From contig NZ_ATYS01000005.1 of assembly GCF_000427805.1 (NCBI RefSeq), positions 229,234 through 293,233 of the forward strand: 64,000 bases of DNA, written 5' to 3'. Both the position numbers and the translations under genes were made by a program. Positions 37,603 through 46,491 of this stretch are shown here, one piece after another. Source of the stretch: Budvicia aquatica DSM 5075 = ATCC 35567. Lineage in GTDB: Bacteria > Pseudomonadota > Gammaproteobacteria > Enterobacterales > Enterobacteriaceae. The notes beneath the pieces are model-generated. The model saw only the letters and a list, made by a program, of their open reading frames with translations. It was not told the DNA's origin and ran no database searches. How positions within the stretch are numbered: the first letter of the stretch is position 1; each line of letters begins with the position of its first letter.

Positions 37603-38949
37603 ATGTCTGAAATAATAATCGAACACAGCAAAGCCACTCAGGCAGAAAATAAGGTTTATAAAAAAATAACCACCAGGCTAATTCCATTTCTTATCCTATG
37701 TTATTTCTTTGCCTATCTTGATCGGGTAAATGTCGGCTTTGCTAAGCTGCATATGCAGGATGCATTAGGCTTTAGTAATACCGTTTATGGTTTAGGCGCC
37801 GGTATATTCTTTATTGGCTATTTTATTTTTGAATTACCCAGCAACCTGTTAATGCAGAAATTTGGCCCGCGCTTTTGGATTGCCCGAATTATGGTCACCT
37901 GGGCGGCATTATCAGCGGCGATGATGTTTGTTACCACGCCAACCTCATTTTACGTTTTGCGTTTTTTATTAGGCGTGGCCGAAGCGGGTTTCTTCCCTGG
38001 TATCGTGTTTTACCTCACGCTATGGTTTCCGTCATGGCGCTCAGCCAGAACTCTGGGCTTATTTATTCTGGTCACGCCGCTTTCCACCATTATTGGCAGC
38101 CCGCTATCCGGCCTGATTCTTAAACTTTTTGAAGACGTTGGCGGATTACATAACTGGCAATGGCTATTTCTAATTGAAGCGATTCCTTCATTTATTCTGG
38201 CGTTTGTGGTTCTTCGTTATCTGGATAATGATGTGAAATCAGCCAAATGGCTGACCGATGCAGAGAAAGATATTGTTATTCGCGATTTGGCTAAAGATTT
38301 AGAAAATAAGCGACTGGCCAATAACGGAAAAATTGACGGTAGCCTTAAAAGCATGCTGCGTAATCCTTATGTTTGGCTGCTATCGCTAATATTCTTCTGC
38401 TTTAACATCGGTTATTACGGCATTAACTTCTGGCTGCCGTCAATTATTAAAACCTCCGGCGTCAATGATGACTTCTTAATTGGTTTATTAGCCGCGCTAC
38501 CCTATGTTTTCGGTGCTGCCGTAATGGTATGGAACAGTCGACATTCAGACTTAAAGCAAGAGCGCCGCTGGCATATTGCGATTCCGGCAATCATTGGCTG
38601 TATCGGGTTAGTGCTTAGCGCCTACTGTAGCGGTTCCACCTTCTGGATGATGGCTTGGATCTGTCTGGCGATGTGCGGCACCTTAGCCTTAATCCCAACC
38701 TATATCAGCCTGCCCGGCGCAATATTATCCGGCACCGCCGCCGCCGCGGGTATTGCCGTAGTGAACTCGATAGGTAACCTTGCGGGCTTCTTCGGCCCCA
38801 CGGTACTTGGCTGGTTAAAAGACCAGACGGGTCGCACAGATATGGGGCTGTATATTCTAGCCGGCTTTATTTTGCTGTGCGCCCCGCTAATTTTCACGAT
38901 ACCGGCACGTTTAGCTAACCCACAAAAAAGCCCTGATTTAAAACAGTAA
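37603..38949 (+). CDS. MFS transporter, anion:cation symporter family
   Basis: A 448-residue, 12-helix transporter of the ACS family, which takes up hexonates, hexuronates and related acids with protons. Visible motifs are RLIPFLILCYFFAYLDRVNVGFAKL in helix 1, the helix 2-3 stretch, and RFLLGVAEAGFFPGIVFYLTLWFP. It is closer in pattern to the rhamnonate/tartrate-type members than to DgoT itself, so it probably imports a sugar acid such as an aldonate that joins the pathway at the dehydratase step. It lies between galP-like and dehydratase genes and is followed by a hairpin. Confidence 0.85.
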   Translation: MSEIIIEHSKATQAENKVYKKITTRLIPFLILCYFFAYLDRVNVGFAKLHMQDALGFSNTVYGLGAGIFFIGYFIFELPSNLLMQKFGPRFWIARIMVTWAALSAAMMFVTTPTSFYVLRFLLGVAEAGFFPGIVFYLTLWFPSWRSARTLGLFILVTPLSTIIGSPLSGLILKLFEDVGGLHNWQWLFLIEAIPSFILAFVVLRYLDNDVKSAKWLTDAEKDIVIRDLAKDLENKRLANNGKIDGSLKSMLRNPYVWLLSLIFFCFNIGYYGINFWLPSIIKTSGVNDDFLIGLLAALPYVFGAAVMVWNSRHSDLKQERRWHIAIPAIIGCIGLVLSAYCSGSTFWMMAWICLAMCGTLALIPTYISLPGAILSGTAAAAGIAVVNSIGNLAGFFGPTVLGWLKDQTGRTDMGLYILAGFILLCAPLIFTIPARLANPQKSPDLKQ

Positions 38950-38961
38950 ATATGACACGGC

Positions 38962-38983
38962 GGCACGCCGGTAAGGGCGTGCC
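38962..38983. promoter_or_regulatory. Intercistronic hairpin before the dehydratase gene
   Basis: GGCACGCC and GGCGTGCC (8-bp stem, 6-base loop) followed by TTTA, between the transporter stop and the dehydratase. It may attenuate or stabilise the polycistronic mRNA. Confidence 0.55.
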
Positions 38984-39030
38984 TTTACCATCGCCATCGC
39001 GGTGAAATAAGTTAATACAGAGAGTTTGCT

Positions 39031-40737
39031 ATGAGTGAATGTGGTGGATGTTCCAATTGTGGTTCCCATTTTAATCCGGTGCTGGAAGGTGATGACGGAG
39101 CACTAAAACGGGCACTGTATAAATCCATGGGCCATACCGATGAGCAATTACGTAAGCCCGTGATTGCCGTGGTCAATAGCTATACCAATGCAACGGCAGG
39201 TCATGCCAACCTTAACGAGCTGACTGCCAAAGTATTGGAAGGCATTGAGCAAGCGGGCGGTATTGGTATGGTTTTCGGTACTATTGCCCCGTGCGATGGT
39301 ATTGCTGAAGGCCATTTAGGCATGCGCTATATTCTGGCAGCACGCGAAATTATCTGTGCCTCAATTGAAGTCATGATGCGCGCTCATCGTTTTGACGGCA
39401 TGGTATTACTCGGTTCCTGCGATAAAATTGTTCCGGCGATGCTGATGGCCGCAGCCCGCTTAGATTTGCCCGCCATTCTGGTCAGCGGTGGGCCAATGTA
39501 TCCGGCTGAGTACAAAGGCAAGCACTGGGACGGCAATATTGTCACTGAAGCCATCGGCTGGAAAAAACGCGGTGAGATCAGTGAAGAAGAGTTTGCCCAT
39601 ATTGAGAATATCGCCGAGCCGGGCGTAGGTTCATGCACCATGTACGGTACGGCAAACACCATGTGCTGCATTTCTGAAGTGCTTGGTATGAGCCTGCCGG
39701 GTAACGGGACTCATCCAGCCATATCACCGGCCCGTCGCGATATTTCAGTACAAACGGGCAAAACCATTGTTGATTTGGTTAAACGCGGAGTCAACGCCCG
39801 TCAGATTATTACCCCTGAATCAATCCGTAATGCCATGGTTTATCTGCTGGCTACCGGCGGCTCAACTAATGCCATTTTACATCTTCAGGCTATTTATTAT
39901 GAAGCTGAACTGGGCCACCTGCCGCTGTCAGACTTTGACAAACTGAGTCATCATGTTCCGCTGGTCACCTCGCTCTATCCTGCCTCTGAATATGACATGA
40001 TAGATTTTTGGGAAGCCGGTGGCGTACAGGCCGTCGAGTATGAAATTCGCCAGTTGCTAAACCAGAATACGCTGACCGTTAACGGCCAGACCAAAGAGCA
40101 AATATTGAGTGCAGCCAGTCGCAGCACGCGCCCGGAAGTCATTCACACGCTGGCAATACCGGTGCGAAATGAGGCGGGTATTGCCGTACTGCACGGTAAT
40201 CTTTCTCCTCTCGGCTGCGTCGTTAAGCCTGCCGCCGTACCTGAAAACTTAATGACCTTCACAGGCCCCGCGGTGGTGTTTAACAGCGAACAAGAATCCG
40301 TTGATGCCATTATGTCCGGCGAAATTCATCCGGGCAGCGTTCTGGTTCTACGCTATGAAGGTCCTAAAGGCGGACCGGGCATGCCGGAGATGTATAAGCC
40401 AATGAAATCGCTGGAAGGAATGGGTTTATCTGATAGCTGTGCATTAATTACCGATGGCCGGTTCTCCGGTTCTAACCGTGGTTTATTTGTCGGCCATATC
40501 TCGCCGGAAGCCGTAGACGGTGGCGAACTGGCACTGGTGGAAAATGGCGACAAGATTTCGATCGATATTCCTCAGCGCACGCTCACTCTGCACGTTGAAC
40601 AAGCCGTTTTAGACCAGCGTCAAAAGAGCTGGAAACCGGTCGAAAAACAGGTTCCACGCGGATTCTTACGCCTTTATCGCCGTTGGGCGCTTCCTGCTGC
40701 CCAAGGTGCCGTATTAGCCGACCGGGAGGATGACTAA
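39031..40737 (+). CDS. IlvD/Edd-family sugar-acid dehydratase
   Basis: A 568-residue iron-sulfur dehydratase. Cluster cysteines are at C130 (GSCDK) and C202 ([14 protein letters not shown]), and the C-terminal active-site serine region is [13 protein letters not shown]. Within the cluster it should remove water from an aldonate to give the 2-keto-3-deoxy acid, the step done in E. coli by the unrelated enolase-family DgoD. The N-terminus [12 protein letters not shown] carries three extra cysteines. The position where sugar-acid dehydratases usually have a third cluster cysteine reads [10 protein letters not shown] without Cys, as in E. coli IlvD. Galactonate or arabinonate are the best substrate guesses. 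The stop is directly followed by the next gene. Confidence 0.85.
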   Translation: MSECGGCSNCGSHFNPVLEGDDGALKRALYKSMGHTDEQLRKPVIAVVNSYTNATAGHANLNELTAKVLEGIEQAGGIGMVFGTIAPCDGIAEGHLGMRYILAAREIICASIEVMMRAHRFDGMVLLGSCDKIVPAMLMAAARLDLPAILVSGGPMYPAEYKGKHWDGNIVTEAIGWKKRGEISEEEFAHIENIAEPGVGSCTMYGTANTMCCISEVLGMSLPGNGTHPAISPARRDISVQTGKTIVDLVKRGVNARQIITPESIRNAMVYLLATGGSTNAILHLQAIYYEAELGHLPLSDFDKLSHHVPLVTSLYPASEYDMIDFWEAGGVQAVEYEIRQLLNQNTLTVNGQTKEQILSAASRSTRPEVIHTLAIPVRNEAGIAVLHGNLSPLGCVVKPAAVPENLMTFTGPAVVFNSEQESVDAIMSGEIHPGSVLVLRYEGPKGGPGMPEMYKPMKSLEGMGLSDSCALITDGRFSGSNRGLFVGHISPEAVDGGELALVENGDKISIDIPQRTLTLHVEQAVLDQRQKSWKPVEKQVPRGFLRLYRRWALPAAQGAVLADREDD

Positions 40738-40739
40738 CG

Positions 40740-41642
40740 ATGTCCATACTAAGCGCACAAGATATTTATGGTGTTAACCCCATCGCAGCGATGCCATTTA
40801 CCGCTAGCGGCGAGGTTGATGAGGCTAGTTTTATCCGGATGCTGGAACATTTAGCCACGACCGGAGCACAGGGGCTGACGCTGTTTGGTATCGCCAGTGA
40901 ATTTCCCAAACTGGAAGATGGTGAGCGCCAACGGGTTGCAGAGATATTTGTTTCAACGCTCAACGGCAGCCCGGTCTACCGGGCCATGTCAGTCACAGAT
41001 CATTCAACAGAGGTGGCGGTTAAACGCGCCCGTGGGTATCAAAAACTGGGTGCCGATGCATTGATGCTGCTGCCGCCGTTCTTTTTACAGCCATCACCAC
41101 AGGCTATACAGCACCATATTTTCAGCGTACTTGAAGCGGTAGATATTCCAGTATTAGTTCAATATGCTCCCGGAGAAACCGGCCTGGCGATTACCCCTCA
41201 GCAGCTGGCAGACGTTTGCGAACGTTATCCTCATGCGGTGTTTAAAATTGAATGTAATCCGCCGGTTGACTACACCAAACAGTTTCTACAGCTAGCTCCT
41301 CAGGCGTCAGTGCTTAACGGCTATGCCGGTTTATATATGCTAAACATGCTGGCCGCCGGAGGAAAAGGGGTTATGCCGGGGTGCTCATTTACTGAGGTTT
41401 ATGTCCGTATTTATCAGCACTGGATTCAGGGCGAAATAGATAAAGCCGAAGCCCTGCACGGTGCATTACTGCCTTATATTCAGGTTTGGATGACGCACTG
41501 CGAATATATTATTCAGGCAGAAAAAACCCTTCTGAAGCAGAGAGGCATTATTGACAGTGATTATTGTCGACATCCCGGCTGGGCGCTGTCTGAAACAGAC
41601 CACAGTTTAATAACTCAGTTTATCCAGCAATTTGAATTATAA
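40740..41642 (+). CDS. DapA/NanA-family aldolase
   Basis: A 300-residue class I aldolase/lyase of the dihydrodipicolinate synthase family. Schiff-base lysine K169 lies in AVFKIECNP, the catalytic tyrosine Y142 in VQYAPG, and the carboxylate-binding loop reads GIASE in place of GTTGE. It begins two bases after the dehydratase stop. In sugar-acid clusters such members cleave or dehydrate 2-keto-3-deoxy acids. Here it would give a non-phosphorylative branch parallel to DgoK-DgoA, or act on a different sugar acid (for example a 6-deoxy or pentose substrate that cannot be 6-phosphorylated). True dapA activity is unlikely in this context. Confidence 0.85.
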   Translation: MSILSAQDIYGVNPIAAMPFTASGEVDEASFIRMLEHLATTGAQGLTLFGIASEFPKLEDGERQRVAEIFVSTLNGSPVYRAMSVTDHSTEVAVKRARGYQKLGADALMLLPPFFLQPSPQAIQHHIFSVLEAVDIPVLVQYAPGETGLAITPQQLADVCERYPHAVFKIECNPPVDYTKQFLQLAPQASVLNGYAGLYMLNMLAAGGKGVMPGCSFTEVYVRIYQHWIQGEIDKAEALHGALLPYIQVWMTHCEYIIQAEKTLLKQRGIIDSDYCRHPGWALSETDHSLITQFIQQFEL

Positions 41643-41681
41643 GCCTATTTTTTCTCAAGCAACCTTGAGTGGAGTACTTTT

Positions 41682-42458
41682 ATGCTAAATATAAAAACCG
41701 GGCGAATCGTCATCGTTACCGGAGCAAGTCAAGGAATTGGGTTGGCAATTGCCACTACGTTCTTAAACCATGGTGACACCGTGATTGGCTGTGCTTATTC
41801 TGATATTCAAAAAGCACCGCAAGCCCAGCAACTGTTACAACAATTCCCAGACCGCTTTGTTTACCATTCAGTTGATGTGACAAAAACCGAAGACATCAGC
41901 CGATTTGTTGAACTTGCCGAACATCAATTTGGCCGGATCGATATTGTGGTTTCCAACGCGGGAAAAAACGTATTTAAAGGGATTGATTGCGACGAAGAAG
42001 ATTGGCAGCACAACTTCAATTTGAATCTGCGTTCCCACTGGCATTTGGCTAAGTGCTGCAGGCCAGCACTGACAAAAAGTCAGGGGGTTATTATTGTGAT
42101 TACGTCTAATCACGCCTTTTCGACTATGCCTGGCTGCGCACCTTACAATATCAGCAAGCGAGCGTTATTATCATTAGTGCAAAGCCTGACCATTGAATGG
42201 GGGCCAGAGATTCGTACTGTCGGCATTGCACCAGGATTTATTGATACTGCGGGCAATCAGGCTTGGTTCGATTCACATCCAGATGCTGCGCTTAGCCGGG
42301 CTAAAACCATCGCCAAACATCCGGTGGGCCGTTTAGGTCGCTCAGAAGAAGTCGGGGATTTGTGTCTGTTTTTATCCAGTGATGCGGCTGGCTTTATTGC
42401 AGGAACAACTATCGTGATGGACGGCGGACGCAGCGCAATTATGCAAGATCCTGATTAA
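41682..42458 (+). CDS. Short-chain dehydrogenase, probable aldose dehydrogenase
   Basis: A 258-residue classical SDR with the NAD(P) motif TGASQGIG (about residues 13-20), NAG, and the catalytic S142, Y155 and K159 (YNISK). SDRs in oxidative sugar pathways oxidise the anomeric carbon of aldoses (galactose, fucose, arabinose) to lactones. With the lactonase in the same cluster this is the most economical role; a 3-deoxy-ketoacid or sugar-alcohol dehydrogenase is possible. It is the last gene of the cluster, followed by a strong bidirectional terminator. Confidence 0.87.
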   Translation: MLNIKTGRIVIVTGASQGIGLAIATTFLNHGDTVIGCAYSDIQKAPQAQQLLQQFPDRFVYHSVDVTKTEDISRFVELAEHQFGRIDIVVSNAGKNVFKGIDCDEEDWQHNFNLNLRSHWHLAKCCRPALTKSQGVIIVITSNHAFSTMPGCAPYNISKRALLSLVQSLTIEWGPEIRTVGIAPGFIDTAGNQAWFDSHPDAALSRAKTIAKHPVGRLGRSEEVGDLCLFLSSDAAGFIAGTTIVMDGGRSAIMQDPD

Positions 42459-42479
42459 GCGTTGAGTTGTTCAATAATA

Positions 42480-42505
42480 AAATACCCGCAAAAGCGGGTA
42501 TTTTA
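42480..42505. terminator. Bidirectional terminator after the sugar-acid cluster
   Basis: AAAATACCCGC and GCGGGTATTTT form a perfect 11-bp stem with an AAAA loop, A- and T-rich on both flanks. It serves the SDR gene and the convergent yibL-like gene. Confidence 0.85.
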
Positions 42506-42559
42506 AACGGCCTGCCGATCGACCCTGTTTAAGGTCAGCACATTCAGCCAATTAAACTA

Positions 42560-42919
42560 TCAGAACTTGCTGCGAGCAAATCCGGTCACTTCTTTCAGCC
42601 CCATTTCACGACCCAGGGCGGTCATTGGGTGTACCACTTCAAGGCCACGTACGGTTTTCTTCAGCGCACCCATATCGGCCTGCTCTGCTTTAGTAATCGG
42701 GCGGCTAAAGGCTAATTTCTGAATTTTTTGAGCCTGAGCGCTTAATACTTTGCTCTTTTCTTTTCTCAGTCTTTCAATTTCAGTGGTGATCGTTAACTTC
42801 TCAGCATCGATAGCGGCTAGGTCACCCTCAATACCGGTATTAATAATCTCTTTCTCTTTACGATTTAACGCATCAAGCTTATCACTTAAACGTTTAATTT
42901 CTGCTGTTTGCTGTTTCAT
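42560..42919 (-). CDS. yibL: YibL-family ribosome-associated protein
   Basis: A 119-residue protein matching E. coli YibL (120 aa): the N-terminal coiled coil EIKRLSDKLDALNRKEKE, and the conserved C-terminus SRPITKAEQADMGALKKTVRGLEVVHPMTALGREMGLKEVTGF. YibL co-sediments with ribosomes; its function is unknown. The ATG at 42919 follows AAGGT; the longer frame adds 11 residues absent in the family. It is monocistronic and shares its terminator with the sugar-acid cluster. Confidence 0.92.
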   Translation of the reverse strand: MKQQTAEIKRLSDKLDALNRKEKEIINTGIEGDLAAIDAEKLTITTEIERLRKEKSKVLSAQAQKIQKLAFSRPITKAEQADMGALKKTVRGLEVVHPMTALGREMGLKEVTGFARSKF

Positions 42920-43051
42920 AAACCTGACCTTAAAGAGGGAAGCGGCTCCCAAAAAACAAATTGTCTGCCTAAAGTATAAACGTAACGCAACCTCAGTACT
43001 AATGAAGAGAGCGCTTTACAGGAAAAGAGTTCCGGTATGGGTAAATCAGAG

Positions 43052-43089
43052 ATAAAAAAAACGGGCCACATCGAATGATGCAGCCCGTT
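43052..43089 (-). terminator. Terminator of the DUF3053 gene
   Basis: On the minus strand AACGGGC...GCCCGTT with an inner CATC-ATTC-GATG hairpin is followed by a run of eight T. Confidence 0.8.
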
Positions 43090-43124
43090 CTGTTATCTCT
43101 ATTTCTAACGTAAACGTTAGGATA

Positions 43125-43841
43125 TTACATTAGTTGAGCAATCTTCTGAGCAACGGCCATCAGCTGCTGTTGGTTGTTCTGTAGAGATTTGTTCATTTCG
43201 TTGAACTTGTCCAGAGCATCTTGCTCAGTGAACTGTACAACTTGTCCTTGATACTCAATCTTATCGCCCTGCGCTTTCAGGAAGTCAGAGATTTTTAGAA
43301 TGTCATCAAAGGTTGAATCCAGCAGAACCAGAGTTTGCTTAGCTAAGTCACCCTGTTGAGTAACAATTTTGCCATATGCCTGCGCATAAACCGCTTTTAA
43401 ATCGTCAGGTTGCTTAAGTGCGGCATAGCTGTCAGCCGTTTTCTTGATGATTTCATCCAGTTTAGTCTGAACCGCTTTAACTTCAGTCTGTGCTTTTTCT
43501 ACTTTCTCACGACCATCAACCATCGCTTTCATGCTGTTCAGCGATCTTAATTCATTCATAGAAGACTGCATGGATTCTGAAAACGCAGTATTCAGTTGGT
43601 CGGAAAAGCCGGTTAATAACTCATAGTCTTTGGTGTAGTTACCGAAAGCTTTCTTCTGCTCTTCGGTCAGGGCAGGTAACTTAACCTTGGTGCCGTTGAT
43701 AATAGAAGTCTGAAGATATTCAGTGAACGCTTTACGCTGTTCCGGTTCATTATCACCACAGCCTGCTAACTGAAATACCAGACCAAGTACAAATAAAGGC
43801 GCTAAAAAACGAGCCCATACTTTTTTGCTAGTTAAAAACAT
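43125..43841 (-). CDS. yiaF: DUF3053-family lipoprotein (YiaF-like)
   Basis: A 238-residue lipoprotein. The signal peptide MFLTSKKVWARFLAPLFVLGLVFQLAGC ends in a lipobox (QLAGC). The mature part opens with DNEPEQRKAFTEYLQ, the typical DUF3053 start seen in E. coli YiaF (236 aa), followed by long helices. The function is unknown. The start at 43841 begins the signal peptide; an upstream in-frame start at 43874 adds 11 residues and was rejected. In E. coli yiaF neighbours ghrB and yiaD; here it has moved about 13 kb away. Confidence 0.88.
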   Translation of the reverse strand: MFLTSKKVWARFLAPLFVLGLVFQLAGCGDNEPEQRKAFTEYLQTSIINGTKVKLPALTEEQKKAFGNYTKDYELLTGFSDQLNTAFSESMQSSMNELRSLNSMKAMVDGREKVEKAQTEVKAVQTKLDEIIKKTADSYAALKQPDDLKAVYAQAYGKIVTQQGDLAKQTLVLLDSTFDDILKISDFLKAQGDKIEYQGQVVQFTEQDALDKFNEMNKSLQNNQQQLMAVAQKIAQLM

Positions 43842-44054
43842 ACTTACTCCAAAAGTGAGGTTCACTAAATCCATTAATGTTTGGCGTTAAAACAGACCAA
43901 CCCGCGCTGCCACGCCACAGGAAAACACCGCATACGTTAACATTCAGCGTTAGCCGAATAAAGGCTTCAGTGAATAAATGAGGTATTTATAAAACTATAG
44001 ACTAAATAATCGGGGAAACAATCGTTGAAAACTAATCAATACGTTGTTAATGAT

Positions 44055-44082
44055 AAAAGTGCGCCTCAGCGGCGCACTTTTT
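44055..44082. terminator. Terminator of assT
   Basis: AAAAGTGCGCC-TCAGC-GGCGCACTTTT, an 11-bp perfect stem with A/T tracts on both sides; it can act in both directions. Confidence 0.85.
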
Positions 44083-44120
44083 AGTGGGTTAAAACGATTA
44101 AGGTGTAGTTTTAGTTTTGA

Positions 44121-45911
44121 CTATTTTTTAAACATCACCGTAGGATCGATAATCGATGCGCGGTATCCCAGCATCGTAGCCCGGTTACTGTGTACTTTAA
44201 GCTCTAGCATAACGTCCTGAGTACCGTCTTTAACTTCATTGAGTACTGAGGTTAAAGGCGTGGTACCGCTCATGCCGGCCGTTGCCGAATACATAAACAT
44301 GGTTTTTGTTTCAGGGCGGAATTGAGTCACCGATGTAATCGGGCTATACCACTCAAAGCCACGCTCTTTACCATATTCCCAGTTCTGTTGAACCGTCATA
44401 TTTTTCTCATCGACCGTATACTCAACGCCGCGGGAATATTTCATGGTGGGTAACGCAGGTTGCTCCATGCCGCGAGCGTCGCCATTATCAAATACGCTGA
44501 CTATCGATTTACCATTGGTGCTCTTAGACGGAACCAGATAGGCGGTATGTTGAGTCCAGGTCCAATCAAAATCACCTTCACACTGATGATTTTCACAGGT
44601 CAGTTTCTTGCCTGATTTATCTACCGGCGTCAGGACTTTCTTAGCTAACTCGCCCTTCCATCCGGTAGGATCGGAGATAATCCACTTAACCTGCTTATCA
44701 CGACCAATCTTGATTACCGCAGACTGGTGGCGAGAACTGAGAATAATGCTGTCATCGCGCGGGTCATAGCTAATCGAGTTAACGTGCGCCCAGTTACGAC
44801 CCGGACCGGATCCGGTCACATCACCAAATGGTAATCTGGCCAGCTCTTCCTTAGTAATGGTTTTACCCGAGCTGGCTTCATCAACGCTCAGACAAACGGC
44901 CCCTTGGTCCATGGCTAAAATCACATTATCCCGGAATGGATCGAGAATGGTGTTCAAATCCCAATAGTCGACGGTGTTACCATTTTTATCTACTTCAAGA
45001 ATATGGTCACGTACGGTGTTAATGGTGTAGTTATCTTTTAGCGGGTAATCCTCTTTAGCCACCCGCAATAAATAGGTGTCATTCGGGGTTTCAATAATTT
45101 CATGGGAAAAATCGATAAAACCTTTAGGCAGGCGTTTTTCTGACAGTACGCGGCCCAGGAAGTCATATTTGAAATAACGCTGCCCCTGACCAAAAATCAT
45201 ATTGCCATCGCCAGTCTGATGAAAACTCATCATTGAGCCAATGCGGGTGATATCGGTCGGATTGCGCAGTTTGTCGATATTCATATACCAGCGAACGTCA
45301 CCGTTAGTATCGCTTATCCAGTTAATGCTGGTGTAGTCCCAGTTCGCCGCCCCGCCTTTAACGTGCATCACATGGCCATTTTTTGGCGTGCCGACAATAT
45401 GGTTGAACAGGTACAGCCGGTTAGCGAGAGACTTGTCGACTTTTACCGGCTCGACGTTGGGTAGAATGGAGGTTTGTCCGGCGGTTACAGGTAGCGAAAC
45501 CGGCGGTGCATAAATAGACCAGGTATACGTCTGCGGCTTACCGCCTTCGGTCCAGTCGATTTTCACTTTATTCACATAATCCGGGTACAGCCCGAAGACC
45601 GGAATGCCGTTATGCGTATTCAACGCCTGAGGGCCGACATCATAACTAATAGTGACGCCTTTCTCCCCTTTGGGTAAAACGGTGACTTTTACCTTGCTGA
45701 TATCATGATTAGCTTTATAGATAATGGCGGTTAGCGGAAATATACCGCTATATGCACCAACCTCCGTTACGCCTAATGGCCCTTCTTTAAACGGTACAAT
45801 ATCGGTGGTAGCGACTAGCGGGCGGTCTTGGTCTAACCCCCCGGCAGCCATAACTGAGCCCGATAGACATAAACCACAGAGCAAGGATAAAACCGTACGG
45901 GTTGCTTTCAT
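44121..45911 (-). CDS. assT: Periplasmic arylsulfate sulfotransferase AssT
   Basis: This enzyme transfers sulfuryl groups between phenolic sulfates without PAPS. It has 596 residues with a signal peptide (residues 1-22, ending SGSVMAA). Six-bladed-propeller catalytic residues can be matched: H376 (NWAHVNS), R394 (SSRHQS) and the covalently sulfated histidine H455 (WTQHTAY), plus the disulfide pair in TCENHQC. AGGAGG precedes the ATG at 45911 at ideal distance; an in-frame GTG two codons earlier was rejected. In uropathogenic E. coli assT is followed by the dedicated thiol oxidases dsbL and dsbI. Neither is present here. Confidence 0.93.
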   Translation of the reverse strand: MKATRTVLSLLCGLCLSGSVMAAGGLDQDRPLVATTDIVPFKEGPLGVTEVGAYSGIFPLTAIIYKANHDISKVKVTVLPKGEKGVTISYDVGPQALNTHNGIPVFGLYPDYVNKVKIDWTEGGKPQTYTWSIYAPPVSLPVTAGQTSILPNVEPVKVDKSLANRLYLFNHIVGTPKNGHVMHVKGGAANWDYTSINWISDTNGDVRWYMNIDKLRNPTDITRIGSMMSFHQTGDGNMIFGQGQRYFKYDFLGRVLSEKRLPKGFIDFSHEIIETPNDTYLLRVAKEDYPLKDNYTINTVRDHILEVDKNGNTVDYWDLNTILDPFRDNVILAMDQGAVCLSVDEASSGKTITKEELARLPFGDVTGSGPGRNWAHVNSISYDPRDDSIILSSRHQSAVIKIGRDKQVKWIISDPTGWKGELAKKVLTPVDKSGKKLTCENHQCEGDFDWTWTQHTAYLVPSKSTNGKSIVSVFDNGDARGMEQPALPTMKYSRGVEYTVDEKNMTVQQNWEYGKERGFEWYSPITSVTQFRPETKTMFMYSATAGMSGTTPLTSVLNEVKDGTQDVMLELKVHSNRATMLGYRASIIDPTVMFKK

Positions 45912-45917
45912 AACCAC

Positions 45918-46432
45918 TACCTCCTTGGTAGCAAAAAAGAAAAATGCATCATGCCGGTTATTAACAAAGATCTTAGTGGTACTTATGTAGTCGAGAGCCG
46001 CTGTTATTATTTAATAGGCCTTTCAGCTTTGTTCTACGCCGGCAAAGATTAAATACGGGGCACTACGAAAGTAAATTAACCCAGAAGCAAGGCATATATT
46101 AAAGCCCCGCTGGTTAATATAACTGCTCGCAATTAACTCTAATTAGTTAGGTTATTTAACCAATCTAAAGCAACGCTATCAGCAATTACTTGATCCGGTT
46201 CATATTTAGAAACATCCATTAATATCTGAACAAATATCAAGAAGGGATTAACACCAATAAAAAACAATAATGAATTGATATATAAAGAAATAATAATAAC
46301 TTAATTACAATATCCCACCGTTATTCGATAAGTGGATTTAATTATTCCAGATTTGCATCCTAAATAATTTGAGGAACAAGAAAGCGACTAATTCATCTGT
46401 AATTGAATGAATAACGGGCCTATCATAATATA
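45918..46432. other. Long AT-rich intergenic region between glyS and assT
   Basis: About 500 bases without a supportable ORF, RNA gene or repeat. It should hold the assT promoter, but no clear -35/-10 pair or operator stands out. The bases around 46016-46330 are strongly AT-rich. Confidence 0.6.
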
Positions 46433-46456
46433 AAAAAAAGCCCACTAAGTGGGCTT
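46433..46456 (-). terminator. Rho-independent terminator of glyS
   Basis: Minus-strand AAGCCCACT-T-AGTGGGCTT followed by a run of T (eight in all), 36 bases after the glyS stop. Confidence 0.85.
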
Positions 46457-46491
46457 CTAAATAGGGTTAAAATAACGCAGAAATATCGCTA

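Noticed and set aside
37603..38949. Naming the second transporter of the cluster dgoT
   Set aside because: Its motifs fit the wider ACS family but do not follow DgoT closely, whereas the remnant at 62971-63870 clearly does; the symbol was left empty.
40740..41642. Housekeeping dapA
   Set aside because: It is embedded in a sugar-acid operon and has a GIASE loop rather than GTTGE; the context favours a sugar-acid aldolase.
45918..46432. Hidden small gene or RNA in the 500-base gap before assT
   Set aside because: No ORF with a ribosome site and no structured RNA or terminator-paired unit was seen apart from the glyS terminator.
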